Both the position numbers and the translations under genes were made by a program. From assembly GCA_016165875.1 (NCBI GenBank), contig JABBOT010000005.1, positions 28,539,943 to 28,603,942 on the forward strand: a stretch of DNA of 64,000 nucleotides, read 5' to 3'. This DNA comes from Acanthopleura granulata (taxonomy: Eukaryota; Mollusca; Polyplacophora; Chitonida; Chitonidae). This document shows positions 36,401 to 48,600 of this stretch, in pieces (position 1 is the first letter of the stretch; each line of letters opens with the position of its first letter). Under the pieces are notes generated by a model that had not been told where the DNA came from, ran no database searches, and was given only the letters and a program-made list of their open reading frames with translations.

Positions 36401-39400
36401 ATCCTGAAAGTCTTCCTCTGATGGACTGGAGTTTTCAGCAGTATTATCAGTCTTTGAATTGAACTCCTCTTGCATGAGCTGTCTAAAATAAGCACTTCTT
36501 ACATCAGGTTTGTCTGAAAGTAGAAGTATACATGTACAAACCACAAGACGCATTCAGAAACTTTAATATCTCTGAAGCTTGTGACATGGATGTAACATTT
36601 TTTATGGACAGACGGATAGATGAATTTAACTAGAACGTATTCTGTGGAAAATAAGAGGCAAACATTACAGTGCAATCTGGCAAACAGAGTACAAACAAGC
36701 AGCATGTCATGATAATATAAACATATCTATAAATATAGACATGATAGATCTTCTGAAAAGCAAAATTTGAAAAACAAGTAAAGTTTGTCAGAATGTCAAT
36801 TGCTAAAGGTATACATGTACTAATGTTAGAAAAATTCTGCATTCTCCACTATGACACATGCTTGACTGGCACTTGTATGTACGCATAGTTCCGTGAACAC
36901 AAAATGGAATAATGCTGGCACACTCAGTAGCAGACAACATCTGAAGATATGAAAACCTATACTATATGCATTCATGTTCATAGATACGGATGTTCAGGAG
37001 AAGACAACTCTAAATGCTAAGAACAGGATGAGGTACTGATGCACTTCCCTTACCTTTCATAACAAGATTGGGCCAGGTGTGAGCATGTAGAGCCTGAACA
37101 ACTCTCTTGATTCCAGTGGTTTCCTTGAAATGATCTGAAAGAGAATCGAAATGTGACTAATAATGAATGTAAATCATTTTAATAATCTTCTTTCAATTTT
37201 TATATCGCCTGAGGGTCAATTATTATTGACCTTTGTCTGTTTGTAACACCCTATTCGGCTTAGTATAAAGTTCTGTATGGTGATCCAAAGGTCAATGCAC
37301 GTAATAAAGCAATGAGAGAAGACTCGATTTGTGATTTTGCTATCAATTTATTTATTTCCTTATTTGATTGGTGCTTCATGCCAAGGGAAGAAAACGAGCA
37401 CACATTCCATGTATGGCCAGAGAGGTAGCCAGCATGAGCTAGACTGGAACTCACTATAGCTGAGTGACTCCTGACTTATTCAGCTGCGCTAAAAAGTCAA
37501 CACCTAAGCCACAGAGGCCCCTTGTTATTAACCAGCTGTGTATGTTATTATTCTAGCATTGCCTTAAGATCACAACATTTCTATAACTGAACAACATGCT
37601 CCAGATTAGCCACTTTACTGCCAAATATAGCTGTCATCTGCTATGTATCTTCATTTGTGATATCATGTTACCAGCAATATCCAGTTCCTTGACTACACCG
37701 TGACTTTCATGGGTACACCTTAGAGAGCAAAAGTAAATAAAGGAAAGCTGAAAGTATTATCTGAAGAATTGTAATATATGAAAAGGGTTTACTTCAGCCT
37801 TCTGCTCAGTGAGTGAATATCACTCACTACAATACAGTATTGAAAGTGAAAATCAATCCAAAAATATTTGTGACTTAAGTATTACTTTCTGCACTGAATC
37901 TTCCAACAAAATAACAGTAGGAACACAAACCTCATAACGCCTCTCTATGGTCAAAAGATCTCTCAAACAAGGCAAAATTAGTAACTTAGTCGCAGACAAA
38001 ATTTTCTGTATACTGTAGTTTGTGTCACCGCTGTTTGGTTGTCTTTCAACTTGTGCAACAATCTGGAGATCTTCCAGTGGTCGTAATGTTATTGCATTGT
38101 ACATGAAAGGTGTATGAGAGTTACTCCTACTCACTCATAGTTCCCAAGACTCCTCCTAAGATGTTGTTACTGGTACAAAGAACATTTTTACTCGCTTTTA
38201 AATAAGCGCTCTCTAGAGCCAGATAACATTTCCAGTTATGGTAATTCGTGACTGAACAGTTTTGGCTGACTACAAAAACAACATGTTAATGGCATGTACT
38301 CCCTGACAACCATTGTAAACAATGTCATGAATGTATTGGGAATACTGCTAATTGGCGCAATAGCACATATGCTATTTATACATTTACATCACAAATATTT
38401 CATACATAAACCGACTGATGACACCCCCTCCCCCTGTACACCCCTGGTACAAGTACAGAATGCCCTGACACTGCCTCCTCCCCCCCCCCCTTTGATCATA
38501 TGTACTTTATGGATGGCCCCTAATGTAGAAATCCCAAAAATTATCCTTTAATGCTGCAAAAAGTTGATAGACGTAATATACATCTTACTTTTACTGCAGG
38601 CCATCTATCTCCCATGATCCTACATGTATGTGGTAGTTGATATGCAAGCATTTCAACCCTTCTGTCAAATCAGCGATGAATAACTACCAAGAGTTTTAGA
38701 GATGTAAAAGTGGCTTTATGTTCAGACAAATATAGAGTGATACATAATAATATGAACAGATATTTGAACCTCCTTCCAAACATACAGGCATGACAATATT
38801 AATACAGACTGCTACACTACACACACGCTGTACTTGCTGGATGATCTGACCAGTGGTAGGGGTACTATCTCTTACCAGATGAGCACTTGGATATTTGAAA
38901 CCTACTTTGAAACATACAGGCATGACAATATTAATACAGACTGCTACACTACACATACACTGTATTTGCTGGATGATCTGACCAGTGGTTGGGGTACTGT
39001 CTCTTACCACATGAGCACTTGGACTGTTACTACATATCAGGTGGCATGTGGCTTGGAGTGAACGGGATTACCTCCAATCTGCTGCTCAGCAAATCATCAA
39101 TTCTACATGTACCTCAAGCTTTTTTGTACGGTTATTGTTCTGAGCTTATCAAAAGGACATGCATCATCGAATACAGTACATGTTACATAAGATCAAAACT
39201 CCCAAAAACTTTTGACTCTCAAAATAATTTAAAGTTTCACGCTTCATTATATTCCTGAATTTGACAAATGCATTGGGGCAAAAGGTTCTCCTCAAGGTCA
39301 TTGTTTATGTGCACCCACACAGTCCAATTAATACATGTACAATGGGAGACTTTCAGACGGGTTGAACTAACTGTCCACTATGTAGCAGAACATCTTCTCT

Positions 39401-42400
39401 CGTGACATTAAAGTGTTTTAGTACTACCTAGGTGTTTTATGAGCATGCATACATGTACGCTGAAAATTGTGACATAATAAACTACAGAACCAAAGAGCAC
39501 AGAAAGGACGTAATTAATTGCACCAGCTGCCCACTGAACTGTCACTGTAGTGGTAGATGTACCTTCCTCCTCACTGTCACTGTTTGTCGTTTCCGGGCGC
39601 AGCTCAACCAGCTCAAAGGAATGCTGTATACAAAACTTCTGAGCAGTTAATCTGTCTATAGCTGCAAAATACAATTCATACATACATTTTGAAACATTTT
39701 TGCATGTTCATGAAACAATGATTTTGAAGCCCAGCATACGTCGATCTTGTCACTGCAAGGAACCCAGGGTTTTGGCAGTGCAACTAGGAGCAAAGCGATC
39801 AGGCACTGGCTTTAGTTCGTCTAAGCATGCTTGCGATCACTGACAACTGCTTGGAACTGAACATGTTCTAATTTAGGAGACTCAAAGTATGCAGCTGTTT
39901 CCAGTGGCTTTGATCTAAGAGTCACAGTTCCTCACACTTACAAGGATTTGTCAAACTTTTCAACATAATCATTTAGCGAGGTTGACTTCATTGAGATGTG
40001 CCGAGTTGTTTAGGATCAACAGCCTCCCTACACTGTGCTTATGGCTGCAAAATACATGCATATATATACATGTATGTATATGTTGTTCTGTACTGTGTTG
40101 TGCTTAGCATATCTTCTAAAACAAAGAACACACAGACTGTGATGCCGGTACATGATCTGATGATGTCTTAGCCAATGTCAACAAGAGCCATCTGTAGATG
40201 GCATATCTCAAAACAGCGCATATGACAGCTTACTGTAACTATGGTCCCTCATATACTTAGAGTGGGCAGCTACAAATTCACTGTCCAAAGCCAGGTTGCT
40301 TTTAATAAAAACTATTACATGATGATATCTCCATGGAGACAAACCTGGCAGGAATATATGTACATGTATATACAGACATGTATGCAAAAAAAAACTTACT
40401 AACACTTTGAATTCCTATAAATTTGATACCTTGAGTAATAATTAGTTTAACTCTTATGGACTGCTGTGACACAAGTTTTACATACGAAGAGCAATGAATG
40501 AATGAATACAGCTTTGACACTGGCAATTTTTCAGCCATATCGTGGGGACAAATAGCCATGAAGCCCAAGCCACACGTTAATATATGGCAAATGACCTTTA
40601 TTTTCGCCTGTTGAAAACTTTAGCCTTTCCAGAATCAGACAGAAGATCATGCAGTGATCAGGCAATTACAGCTTTACTGATCTGGTCAGCAGCTCACACT
40701 GCATGTATCTGCCGATTTCACAGTTGACTGAGAGGTGTGTACACTGTTGATCATACAGTACATGTAAATGTACTGTCATAATCAACCTTCACAGTTTAGC
40801 CTATACCAGATGGGGACTCTTTGCATCACAGTCTTTTCCATCAAAACATGACAAAGTTTGGAATCATTTGCTAATTTATTTTGTTCCGACACACATCACA
40901 GTAAGAGACTTCATAGTATTGGCATTATTATATAGAATCAAGATTTCCATCTAGAAAGATTTTCCTGAGATGAGGATTTACTGCAGGTGTGAAGTCTTAC
41001 CATCAGAGCTAGAATTGGTCTCACAAACAAGCATCCGTATTTCTGGTTCTAACTCATTAACGTAAGGCATCCAAGATTTCACCTTCTCAAAACTTGACAG
41101 CTGAAATGAAATATACACGTCAAATGTAAACTTCAAGGGGATCAATCACTGTATGGAGAGATCCGCCACATGCCATGTCCCACCACCCGTTCTAGTGACT
41201 ATGTTACTTTTCATTACATTGACTGTGAAAGCAATTGTGACATCAGATATCAGCAATCATGATATTAGGCAAAGACTGAACATTTGTAACTTATGTGTGC
41301 GATATCCAGATGACCTACAGTGTAATTGCAACAATACTGATTATGATTGGTCAAATGCCTGTTATTGATTGACAGCTCGGAAAGGTCCATTTAAGTTTTA
41401 TGTATTTATTTTATCAGTGCCTGATCTACGTGTTACGTTCATTTATTTATTCCATCACTGCCTAATCCATACATGTTGGATAATGTTCAATTTCGAAACA
41501 AGTCATAACCAAGTCGTCTACATCAGTTATCTTGGCTAACTTGCTTGCTTCTCAGCATAGGAAGAATAAGCCAAGTACTGACCAGCTTGCAGTGAGTATA
41601 ATGTGACTGGGTGGAGCTTTGTATCCAGCGTTTTGAGCATGGCGATCTAATCAGGCAGCACTATAAATATGTCAGCATTGGGTCCGACCTGCTACAAGGA
41701 GATACCGTCATTACAAGACCGAAATAATGTGGAAAGCCAAGTTAGGCCACAAGTAACTAATACGGTTTAGAATTCACTTGGCTTGACCAGGAAGTTCACA
41801 TATCTGTTGGAAGCAATATGAAACAGAACTGACCAGATAAATAACCCTATGAAACCTTTTCACAATAAGGTAACCAATGTTACTTTATGTCGTTGAACAT
41901 TTACTCATTTGGATATCAATGTCTTAATGGTATGATGCCCAAACCATGAGGTTCAATATTTGAAAACAGGTCAAAAAAAAGCCCTGACTTAAGGTTGTAG
42001 TCAAATGAACAAGAGCATCAAACTCAGTGGTTCTGGGCTGAGTGCCTTGGTTAAGAACAAAGCTTTTTAGCTTCTTTACATGTATTTCATCATGTTCATA
42101 ATTTGTTGTATACGTGTAAATGTACATCCACAAGAGCACACTTGCCTCCTTTGAGTTAAAATGAACCACAAAGGCTTGCACCGAGTCAGCAAATGCAGTG
42201 TTTCCAATGGTTCTGGTTTCTGTCGTACACAGTCTGACCTCAGCTGAGTAGTACTTATTCTCTATTTGCCACCTGTATGCAAATATATCTTCTACCACAC
42301 TCTCTCCCCTCGGCAATTCCGTTACACCAAGAATCACTGAAAAAAATTGGTAAAAGCTTATTTTAAGATTACTGTTGAGATCACCATGTCACCATGTTAA

Positions 42401-45400
42401 GTCTCGAACAGTGCATCAGTGACATGCCTATTAACAATTCCTCACCCTCAAAATAGCTTTGCCACTTGCCATTAATTTGTTCTTTACAAAGACATTGTGT
42501 GTAGTCATGTTTATACATTAAAATTATCGATATAATACAGTGTACTGTACTACAAGCCAACTTTGAGTTACTATACGTATACGCACATGCAGGGTCTGAC
42601 CTAGTATAAATTCTGGCAAGCCATGCCAGACCTTGTAGCCCTCAACTGGTTTGATAGAGGGCTTTCAAGTATATGGATATATTTTTTTATTTACTTATTT
42701 ATTTGATTGGTAATACTCAAGAATATTTCACTTATACAACAGCAGCCAGCATTATGGTGGAAGGGAACTGTGCAGAGCCCGGGCGAAACTCACAACCTTT
42801 TCCAGGTTACTGGTGGACCTTCCCATATATATGTACATGTATGACTTGAGAGATGAGCCAGTGAGAGATGAGCTTGAACTCACAGTGCTTGCGTTGCTGA
42901 GAGGCACCAAGGTCATTATGCTGCATCAGCATGCTAGCCCCCTAGGGCATGGAGGCCCCTGCTTATTGCAGGCAATAAAAACAGAATTGTTTCTGTACAT
43001 GTACATAAATAACTCCATGAATCATTTAAGGAAAAATTTCTGACTAAATAAACCTATTTTGGCAGGCAGGGTCAAACATCTTCAGGGCTAAACATGAAGC
43101 CTGTTGTTCTCATCCAAATTTTTCTTTTCAAAATTTTTATTTTTTTTTTATTTTTTCTACAAAACTGAAAATTGTAGCTGTTATTCAGTTACAAGTACAC
43201 AGTTCATCACCACATCCCTTACGTGTAGCTACATGCACATACTCGTATCTAAAACTTTCAGGCACTTCTGACCTACACATCGGAGATACTGGCACTGGCA
43301 CAATGTATCTGGAAATCCTTTCAGCAACCTAATTCTCCAGACCCACATATCATATTCACTTGAAATTTAATATGCACGTGCACAACTAATGGGACCATAG
43401 ATGGAAAATTTTTCACATTAAGTCATGTGACAACCTTTTTTGAATTCTGAAATAAAAAGTAAGCAGTTAGATGTAATGTGGCTTGCTAAACATAAATTTT
43501 ATTTATTTTTGTCTCTTTTTTCCCCAAGAGCAGTTTTTTTAATTTGGGACAACCTTAAAAATATATTTAAAGCTGACATATATATCTATGGCTGAAGGCT
43601 ACTGTTTTGCCTGAGAATAACAAGAAAACAACCTTCACAAATAGGCACTGGCTGTGTTCATAAAGACTGTCTACAATCAGACACATCCATAGGCAAGCCA
43701 TATTTTCCTCGTGTAGGTACATGGCATATATTGAATTGTGTCAATCTCTGCTATGACATTATCTGGCACAATGTTTTTGACAAAAACCTTACCTACCCAA
43801 GTCTTCAATCATAATCAAATCCTTTTCACAATTTTAGAAACCCTACAGCTTTTGTTCCACTTTTTATTGTTTTACACAGACAATTCTATGTTCTGTGTGC
43901 GGCTGAGCTGAGAGGTAAGAGTCAAGAGTTGGCATGTGTTTTGGGTTGCAACTATTGTTTAGAAAGGACTTGTCAGCCTCTGCATGATGTCACTGCAGCT
44001 ATGACACTCTGCCAGCCAATATAGCGCTGTACCTCTACCAGTCACAATATTCGCACTATTACATGTAGTTGACAAGAGAGGTGAAGTTATTCATATTGCA
44101 CCCCATGCAGGTTATCCCAATTGCCTAGATGCATGCACGACTAAGTCAATCAGCCGCACCTCTATAAGGCACCTTCGATAATTAACCCCCAGTTGGTAAC
44201 GATCGACAGAAAGTCACGGACATAGTGCAAGTGTACATGTAAACAATATCAGCCATTTTCTAATTACCGCTGGCCTTACTGGCTACATTTTTATGATGAG
44301 CCGGTGGAGGGATGATAAAGCAATAGGTTTTACCATATCATGGAGGTAAAACAGATTTTAACTCAGTGACCACATCCAGTTGAAAGTAGTGCAAAATCTC
44401 AAATAACAAGTTCTCCCATGTCAATCAAATGATGCCTACTGGCAGTCTGCTGGTGGTGACTTATTGAATCTCCCTTGATGAGCTGAGGCTGACTGGCAGG
44501 TAACAGACTAGGTTGAACATGCGTATAGGGCAGTGTTTTGGATAACTGGCGTGGGGTGTGATCTGAATCTAATCACAATTTTTCAAACTAAAGGGTTTCA
44601 TCAGCTTGAATCAACTGTACTTCATCATGTAGCTATTTGGCTTTACTCTAGCACCAAATTTCTGATGGTTTGAGCAACACAAATCTTTGTTGTTATAATC
44701 AACCTGGTACTATCTCTAATGTAACTAATTCTGCAAAGTGAATGATCTCTCTTCCCTTTCACACCCAACCATTCAGGTGTCCAGTTTTTTACATTTCAAA
44801 ATTTCTGTCTCACTTCAAGGGAAAAGTATTCTTGGAAAACAACACAAAAGTGTACCAAAATGTGGACATTTACAAATATTTCAGGCCGAAATTAGAAATA
44901 GCACCAGGTTGATTACAGCGACAGAGATGTGCTGTATCACCCAAAAACTTTTACGTTCTGGCAGGAAGGTGTCACCCGTTAAACGTCTACTGACTAAATA
45001 AGTGTCAGAAAAATAAAACATGGAGTTAGTATATAAATGGGAAGGCAGCATGTTTTTTAATCCCGGGCAGTGGCGTTAGTGTGAAGCAGGACCTTGGCAC
45101 AAACATTGATTGTAGTACAACCTCTTGGCCTACAACGTTACAATGTACCGGTTTCTGTTATCACATCGCACTGTCTTTAATGTTATTATGACGATCCGTG
45201 AACAGAACATCTGACGCCAAGAAATTCAAAGGACGTCAAGGTCCTGCCGCCGGGCGTTTCACGGGTCCCATTAGTACAAGTACCTGTTCAGCCCAGCCGA
45301 AGATAGGGACCGAAGACAGATGCATGTACAGTCAGGTTTCTGAGTCACAAGGCAACAATTTTTTGCCGTTTTTCTACAAATCAGACACTTACACTTCACA

Positions 45401-45456
45401 AGATCCTTCGGATTTGTCTGAGAACACGATGCTAATAACACGCAGGGAGTAGACAT
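27490..45456 (-). CDS. aagab: aagab, alpha- and gamma-adaptin-binding protein p34, complete
   Basis: A cytosolic assembly chaperone for AP-1 and AP-2 clathrin adaptors. Coding exons, 5' to 3' on the minus strand: 45456-45393, 42336-42146, 41100-41001, 39661-39563, 37134-37054, 36513-36124, 32084-31977, 29267-29218, 27555-27490. Lengths sum to 1149 bases, 382 residues plus TGA, with every junction in phase. Start MSTPCVLLASCSQTNPKDLV. The N-terminal pseudo-GTPase fold shows YRWQIENKYYSAEVRLC and FADSVQAFVVHFNSKE, then SFEKVKSWMPYVNELEPEIR, FCIQHSFELVEL and TTGIKRVVQALHAHTWPNLV. The 130-residue exon 6 is polar and disordered. The C-terminal helical region has SFEQLFEKLRIMK, LPPEQRKAYAEKVAVSFWRA and IGGEEEEIEGLAD, strongly conserved with vertebrate AAGAB. 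The second intron uses a GC donor (GAG|GCAAGT), demanded by phase. It is larger than the roughly 315-residue human protein because of the exon 6 linker. Confidence 0.95.
27556..29217. other. aagab intron 8, nothing recognised
   Basis: AT-rich intron. No repeat family or second gene is apparent. Confidence 0.6.
29545..29700 (+). repeat. SINE copy, 5' truncated
   Basis: ACATGGGAAGGGCTGCCAGC, CTGTAGATGGTCGTGGGTTC, AGGCTCTGCCCAGTTTCC, GTATTCTTGGGTGCGGCGTA and an AATAAATAAATA tail. The order matches the reverse of the copy at 42690-42995. Lies in aagab intron 7. Confidence 0.8.
29701..31976. other. Rest of aagab intron 7, nothing recognised
   Basis: AT-rich sequence with no supported gene or repeat array. 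Confidence 0.55.
33033..34289 (+). repeat. 31 bp minisatellite, about 40 copies, with a 187 bp higher-order duplication
   Basis: The unit reads ACATGATGGATTGTCAACAC then CAAGTCACTGG. Starts at 34090 and 34121 fix the period at 31 bp. A block of six units (33677-33863), marked by an A-rich variant unit one base longer, recurs immediately at 33864. That is evidence of a recent block duplication. The array lies in aagab intron 6; open frames across it are artefacts. Confidence 0.95.
34555..34702 (-). repeat. SINE copy
   Basis: The plus strand reads GCCGTACTCAAGAATATTTC, CAGCTAGCATTATGGTGGGA, GGAAACCGGGC, CAACCATCCGCAG and CTTCCCACGTATGGACAG, the reverse complement order of the mollusc-type SINE. 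The tRNA-like head is missing. In aagab intron 6. Confidence 0.8.
34703..36123. other. Rest of aagab intron 6, nothing recognised
   Basis: AT-rich. A 16-18 base A run lies near 35250. No supported gene. Confidence 0.55.
37342..37521 (-). repeat. SINE copy with internal deletion
   Basis: The plus strand begins TTTATTTATTTCCTTATTTG ATTGGTG, then jumps to CATTCCATGTATGGCCAGAG and AGCCAGCATGAGCTAGACTG, and ends CCACAGAGGCCCC, the complement of a tRNA-like head. The middle core domain present at 42690-42995 is missing. Confidence 0.75.
38756..39018 (+). repeat. Tandem duplication, period 132 bp, about two copies
   Basis: CATACAGGCATGACAATATT occurs at 38781 and 38913, and both copies continue with ACTGCTACACTACACA, GCTGGATGATCTGACCAGTG and ATGAGCACTTGGA. 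Identity is high. It lies in aagab intron 4; 132 bp is a multiple of 3, so open frames repeat on both strands, but no coding role is supported. Confidence 0.9.
41575..41730 (+). repeat. SINE tail fragment
   Basis: AGTATAATGTGACTGGGTGG, AGGCAGCACTATAAAT and CTACAAGGAGATACCGTCAT correspond to the 3' body of the tRNA-derived SINE represented at 20946-21200. In aagab intron 2. Confidence 0.6.
42690..42995 (-). repeat. Near full-length tRNA-derived SINE
   Basis: On the plus strand it starts with a TATTTATTTGATTGG tail, then AATACTCAAGAATATTTCAC, CAGCCAGCATTATGGTGGAA and GGTTACTGGTGGACCTTCCC, and ends with a complement of a tRNA-like head (GCTAGCCCCCTAGGGCATGG AGGCCCC). This is the most complete of at least five copies of this family here. 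From memory it resembles the MetaSINE-type elements of molluscs. In aagab intron 1. Confidence 0.85.
42996..45392. other. Rest of aagab intron 1, nothing recognised
   Basis: AT-rich intron. The open frame at 44738-45001 has no domain and no splice support. The GC-richer part after 45060 probably belongs to the promoter-proximal region shared with iqch. Confidence 0.5.
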
Positions 45457-45681
45457 CTTTCCAGTGGATGTACAAAACGTAATAGCATTTTGTGTTGACG
45501 TCACCGAATGTTGCTGTTTGACTTGTTGCCGTGAGAAACCGCAGACAGCATCGTCGACGGAGTGCCAAGTTGTTGAGTTACTGACTAAAAGTTTATTTTA
45601 TGCTTTTCACAAAAAGAAAATAAACTCAGGGGTGTTTCCCCGAATTCCTTATGTCTTATGTAAATTAGTGCAGCATCAAAG
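45457..45681. promoter_or_regulatory. Bidirectional promoter between aagab and iqch
   Basis: Only 225 bp separate the two start codons, so both 5' UTRs and core promoters must lie here, or start codons overlap the other gene's promoter. It contains a perfect CRE palindrome TGACGTCA at 45496-45503 and an RFX X-box-like GTTGCCGTGAGAAAC at 45525-45539. No TATA box is evident, as usual for housekeeping divergent promoters. A second TGACGTCA is at 46040-46047 in iqch intron 1. Confidence 0.75.
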
Positions 45682-48600
45682 ATGACGGATTGTGAATCGA
45701 GGCCGCAGCAAGTTGGCGAAATCCTTGTACAGGTAAATGACAATAACAACTACACTATCATCGTGACTATGTTGAAGTGGAAATATTAAAATGAAGTGAA
45801 GGGAATTCTGTGAAAGAAAGCGAAGATCAAGGACAGTCAAGAGCCTGAACTGTTTATTGGTACCCTCTTTTCTTGTCTGATACGGTATACCTTGGCTTTT
45901 CCCATCGAGCCATATAGTGGCGTTGATGCAGCCCTTAAGCTTAACAGTGTGCCTAAGGGTGAAAAAAAAAGTAAACAAAAAAATAAAAAAAAAACAAGAA
46001 AGGCAGTAACAAGGATGGGGGTGATGTCGCGTGGTAGGGTGACGTCAATTCATTGAAAAATGTCCTTTTTTCACTGAACATTGGAAACGTGCCTCAGCGA
46101 CAAACAATAGCTCAACCTTTTCTTTACAAATTCCCCCCCCCCAAAAAAAAATGTGTATATATTTGAGATATATTGTAAGCTAGAACATGCAGAACATTAC
46201 ATTTCTATTGACTGACTTAGCCCTACTTGGCTCCTCTTTGCTCTGATAGTTGGATGCTGCTTAAACCATGTAAACAGGGGGAGGATGGAGGATTATACTC
46301 ACAATCTTTGATTAATACATCATATATTCATTAATGTTGATGTCTTGTAATTGTTTTGTAGGTTCAGGAAGATTTGCATCATTTAAAAGAGAAATTATTA
46401 GCCCAAGGAGATGGAAAAGAGGTGGACTTGGCTCAACTTCAAGATGCCATCAGTAAAACGGAGGATGGCATTCGGGTGAGGAAACATATCTCTTCTGTGC
46501 ACAACTTGCTATGTTCCTGTTTGATGTTTTCTGTTTAAATAATTTGTATGCATTTTCTACCACATCTGCCTATTATTCCAAAGGGAATATGTCATCATGG
46601 TGCGTGCATATGTCTGTTCATCTGTATAACAGACATGATTGTAGCTAGTGATTGTTTTAATTAAGGTATTTATGGCAGTGGGCCAGAAATAAAAAGTTTG
46701 ATGTGATCACAGTATTTATTCAATGCAATGAACTGAAAATAACCAGTTTAAAATCGTTTAAATTATGGTTTCACACAGGGATTTCAAAATTGATACAAGC
46801 TGATGCCGGAATGAAGTTCAATCAATAAGGGCTGAATCAGTCAGATTTCTGGGGAAATATTAAACAAATTAGAATTTCTGAGTTTCACGCATATTATAAT
46901 GTACATGTACGTACAATTCAGATGGGATTGTGTGTCTTACACTCACTTCCTGTTTAAAACATACAAATATAGTATTAACAGTCTCTGTGACACTGTTGAG
47001 TTTTTTACCTATCTGTGTGGTACAGTATCTTCAACGTCACCTTTATGAATTCAGCCAAACTGCCATAGAAATGAACAACATATAAACATATTGACCCTGT
47101 GTTGACAGTGTGATGCCTGAAGTATGTTTTATGCTGCACTTACATGTAACTGAACTGTAAATTTCTTTCTTTTATATGTACTTCATAGAAAAGAACGGAG
47201 ATTGTCTTGAACCAGATCAACAGACAGGTCATGACATTGCCATCTTTAGAAGCTCAGCAACTGCAGTATTACCAGCAAACTCAGGATAATCATCCAGTTA
47301 CTGTGGAGTCAACTTATGATCTAAAGGCTGGAATGGGGCCAAGGAAACCTACATCATATGACACAAGGTGCATTTGTCATTTCAAAAAATAGCCTGCCTC
47401 CCCAGCCCCTTATAAACCTGTAATAAGAGGGCCGCTTGACATATAGCGATTACTTCTTTCTGTTGGTCCTAGGCAGTGGATGCAGTTCACTGATTTCTTG
47501 AAAACTTTCCGGATAACAATCCCAAAACTCTTGGTGTTAAATTGTTTATATGAAACTTCAAATCAAGTTTGAAAAATATCCTGATGCATGCCTAAATTTT
47601 GCATATTTTATAAATTCCATGATTCTCATGCCTGAAATATGTTTAATGCATGGAAATATGTTTAATGCAGTCATGGAAAAGAAAATTCTGTGATTCTCAT
47701 TATTGTTGGCTTCTTTGCAATAACTGCACTAGTATTGGCCAATTTTTTTAGCTGTCCATTACAAAGTGAGAATTGGGGAAGGTGGATCCAGTTTGTGTTA
47801 GAGTTGGTGTCCGGATAAGATAGTTTATGAAGGTCGGCTATTTCACCAACATAAAGTTCCAGAGTGATATTTTATGCTTATGCTTGCATATAGTTTCGAG
47901 TAACATCTTGATGAACATGTTTTGAACATGCAGACCTCTCAATTCTGAGATTATATGTGAAATTTTTTATTTTTTTTTTTTTTAAATATACAGGATTTTG
48001 CATTTTGCCAATTTATATGCCTATGTTCTCAGATTGAGGTTTTATGTTTGAGCTAACTAGTCTTACAGTTTTCACTACATGGTCTTGATGAACATGCTTA
48101 AAACAAGTAGATACATGTATCTGAATCTAGAAGTTTGATTTGTTCTTGTGGATGTAGCCATTTTGATACATACAGTCCCTTCGGTGATAGTATGGTTCTG
48201 CGTGTGGGTTATTTAGTCCTACCATTTTCACAACTTCTAAGGCTTTATGAACATGCTTTGAAAATATGCACTTTATATTCAAGGTTTTAGTGTTTTATCG
48301 TCTCTCGTTTGAATCTGTATCAATTTAGAGTGTAAAGGTGATCCTGGAAAACCTTTAAAGGAAAAGAAAACATAAAAATCATGCCAAAATCAGATGAAAG
48401 AGCATCAAAATTTATTTTCAAACATGTCCTATAATATTTCTTTTCATTTTTTTTCAGGAGAAAAGAGTATTTGAAAATACTTTTGTATGGTGGGTATTTG
48501 GGACCAACTTTGGTATTTATCAGTGTTACATAATAATGTTCTTCATAGGGATGTAATTCATGTCTAATAAATTTATTTGGATGTAAATTTGTTTTTATAT

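Noticed and set aside
42690..42995. Coding potential of the open frame 42813-43043
   Set aside because: It lies mostly within a SINE copy.
45198..45452. Plus-strand 84-codon ORF opposite aagab exon 1
   Set aside because: Antisense of a confirmed coding exon and its promoter-proximal intron; no similarity recognised.
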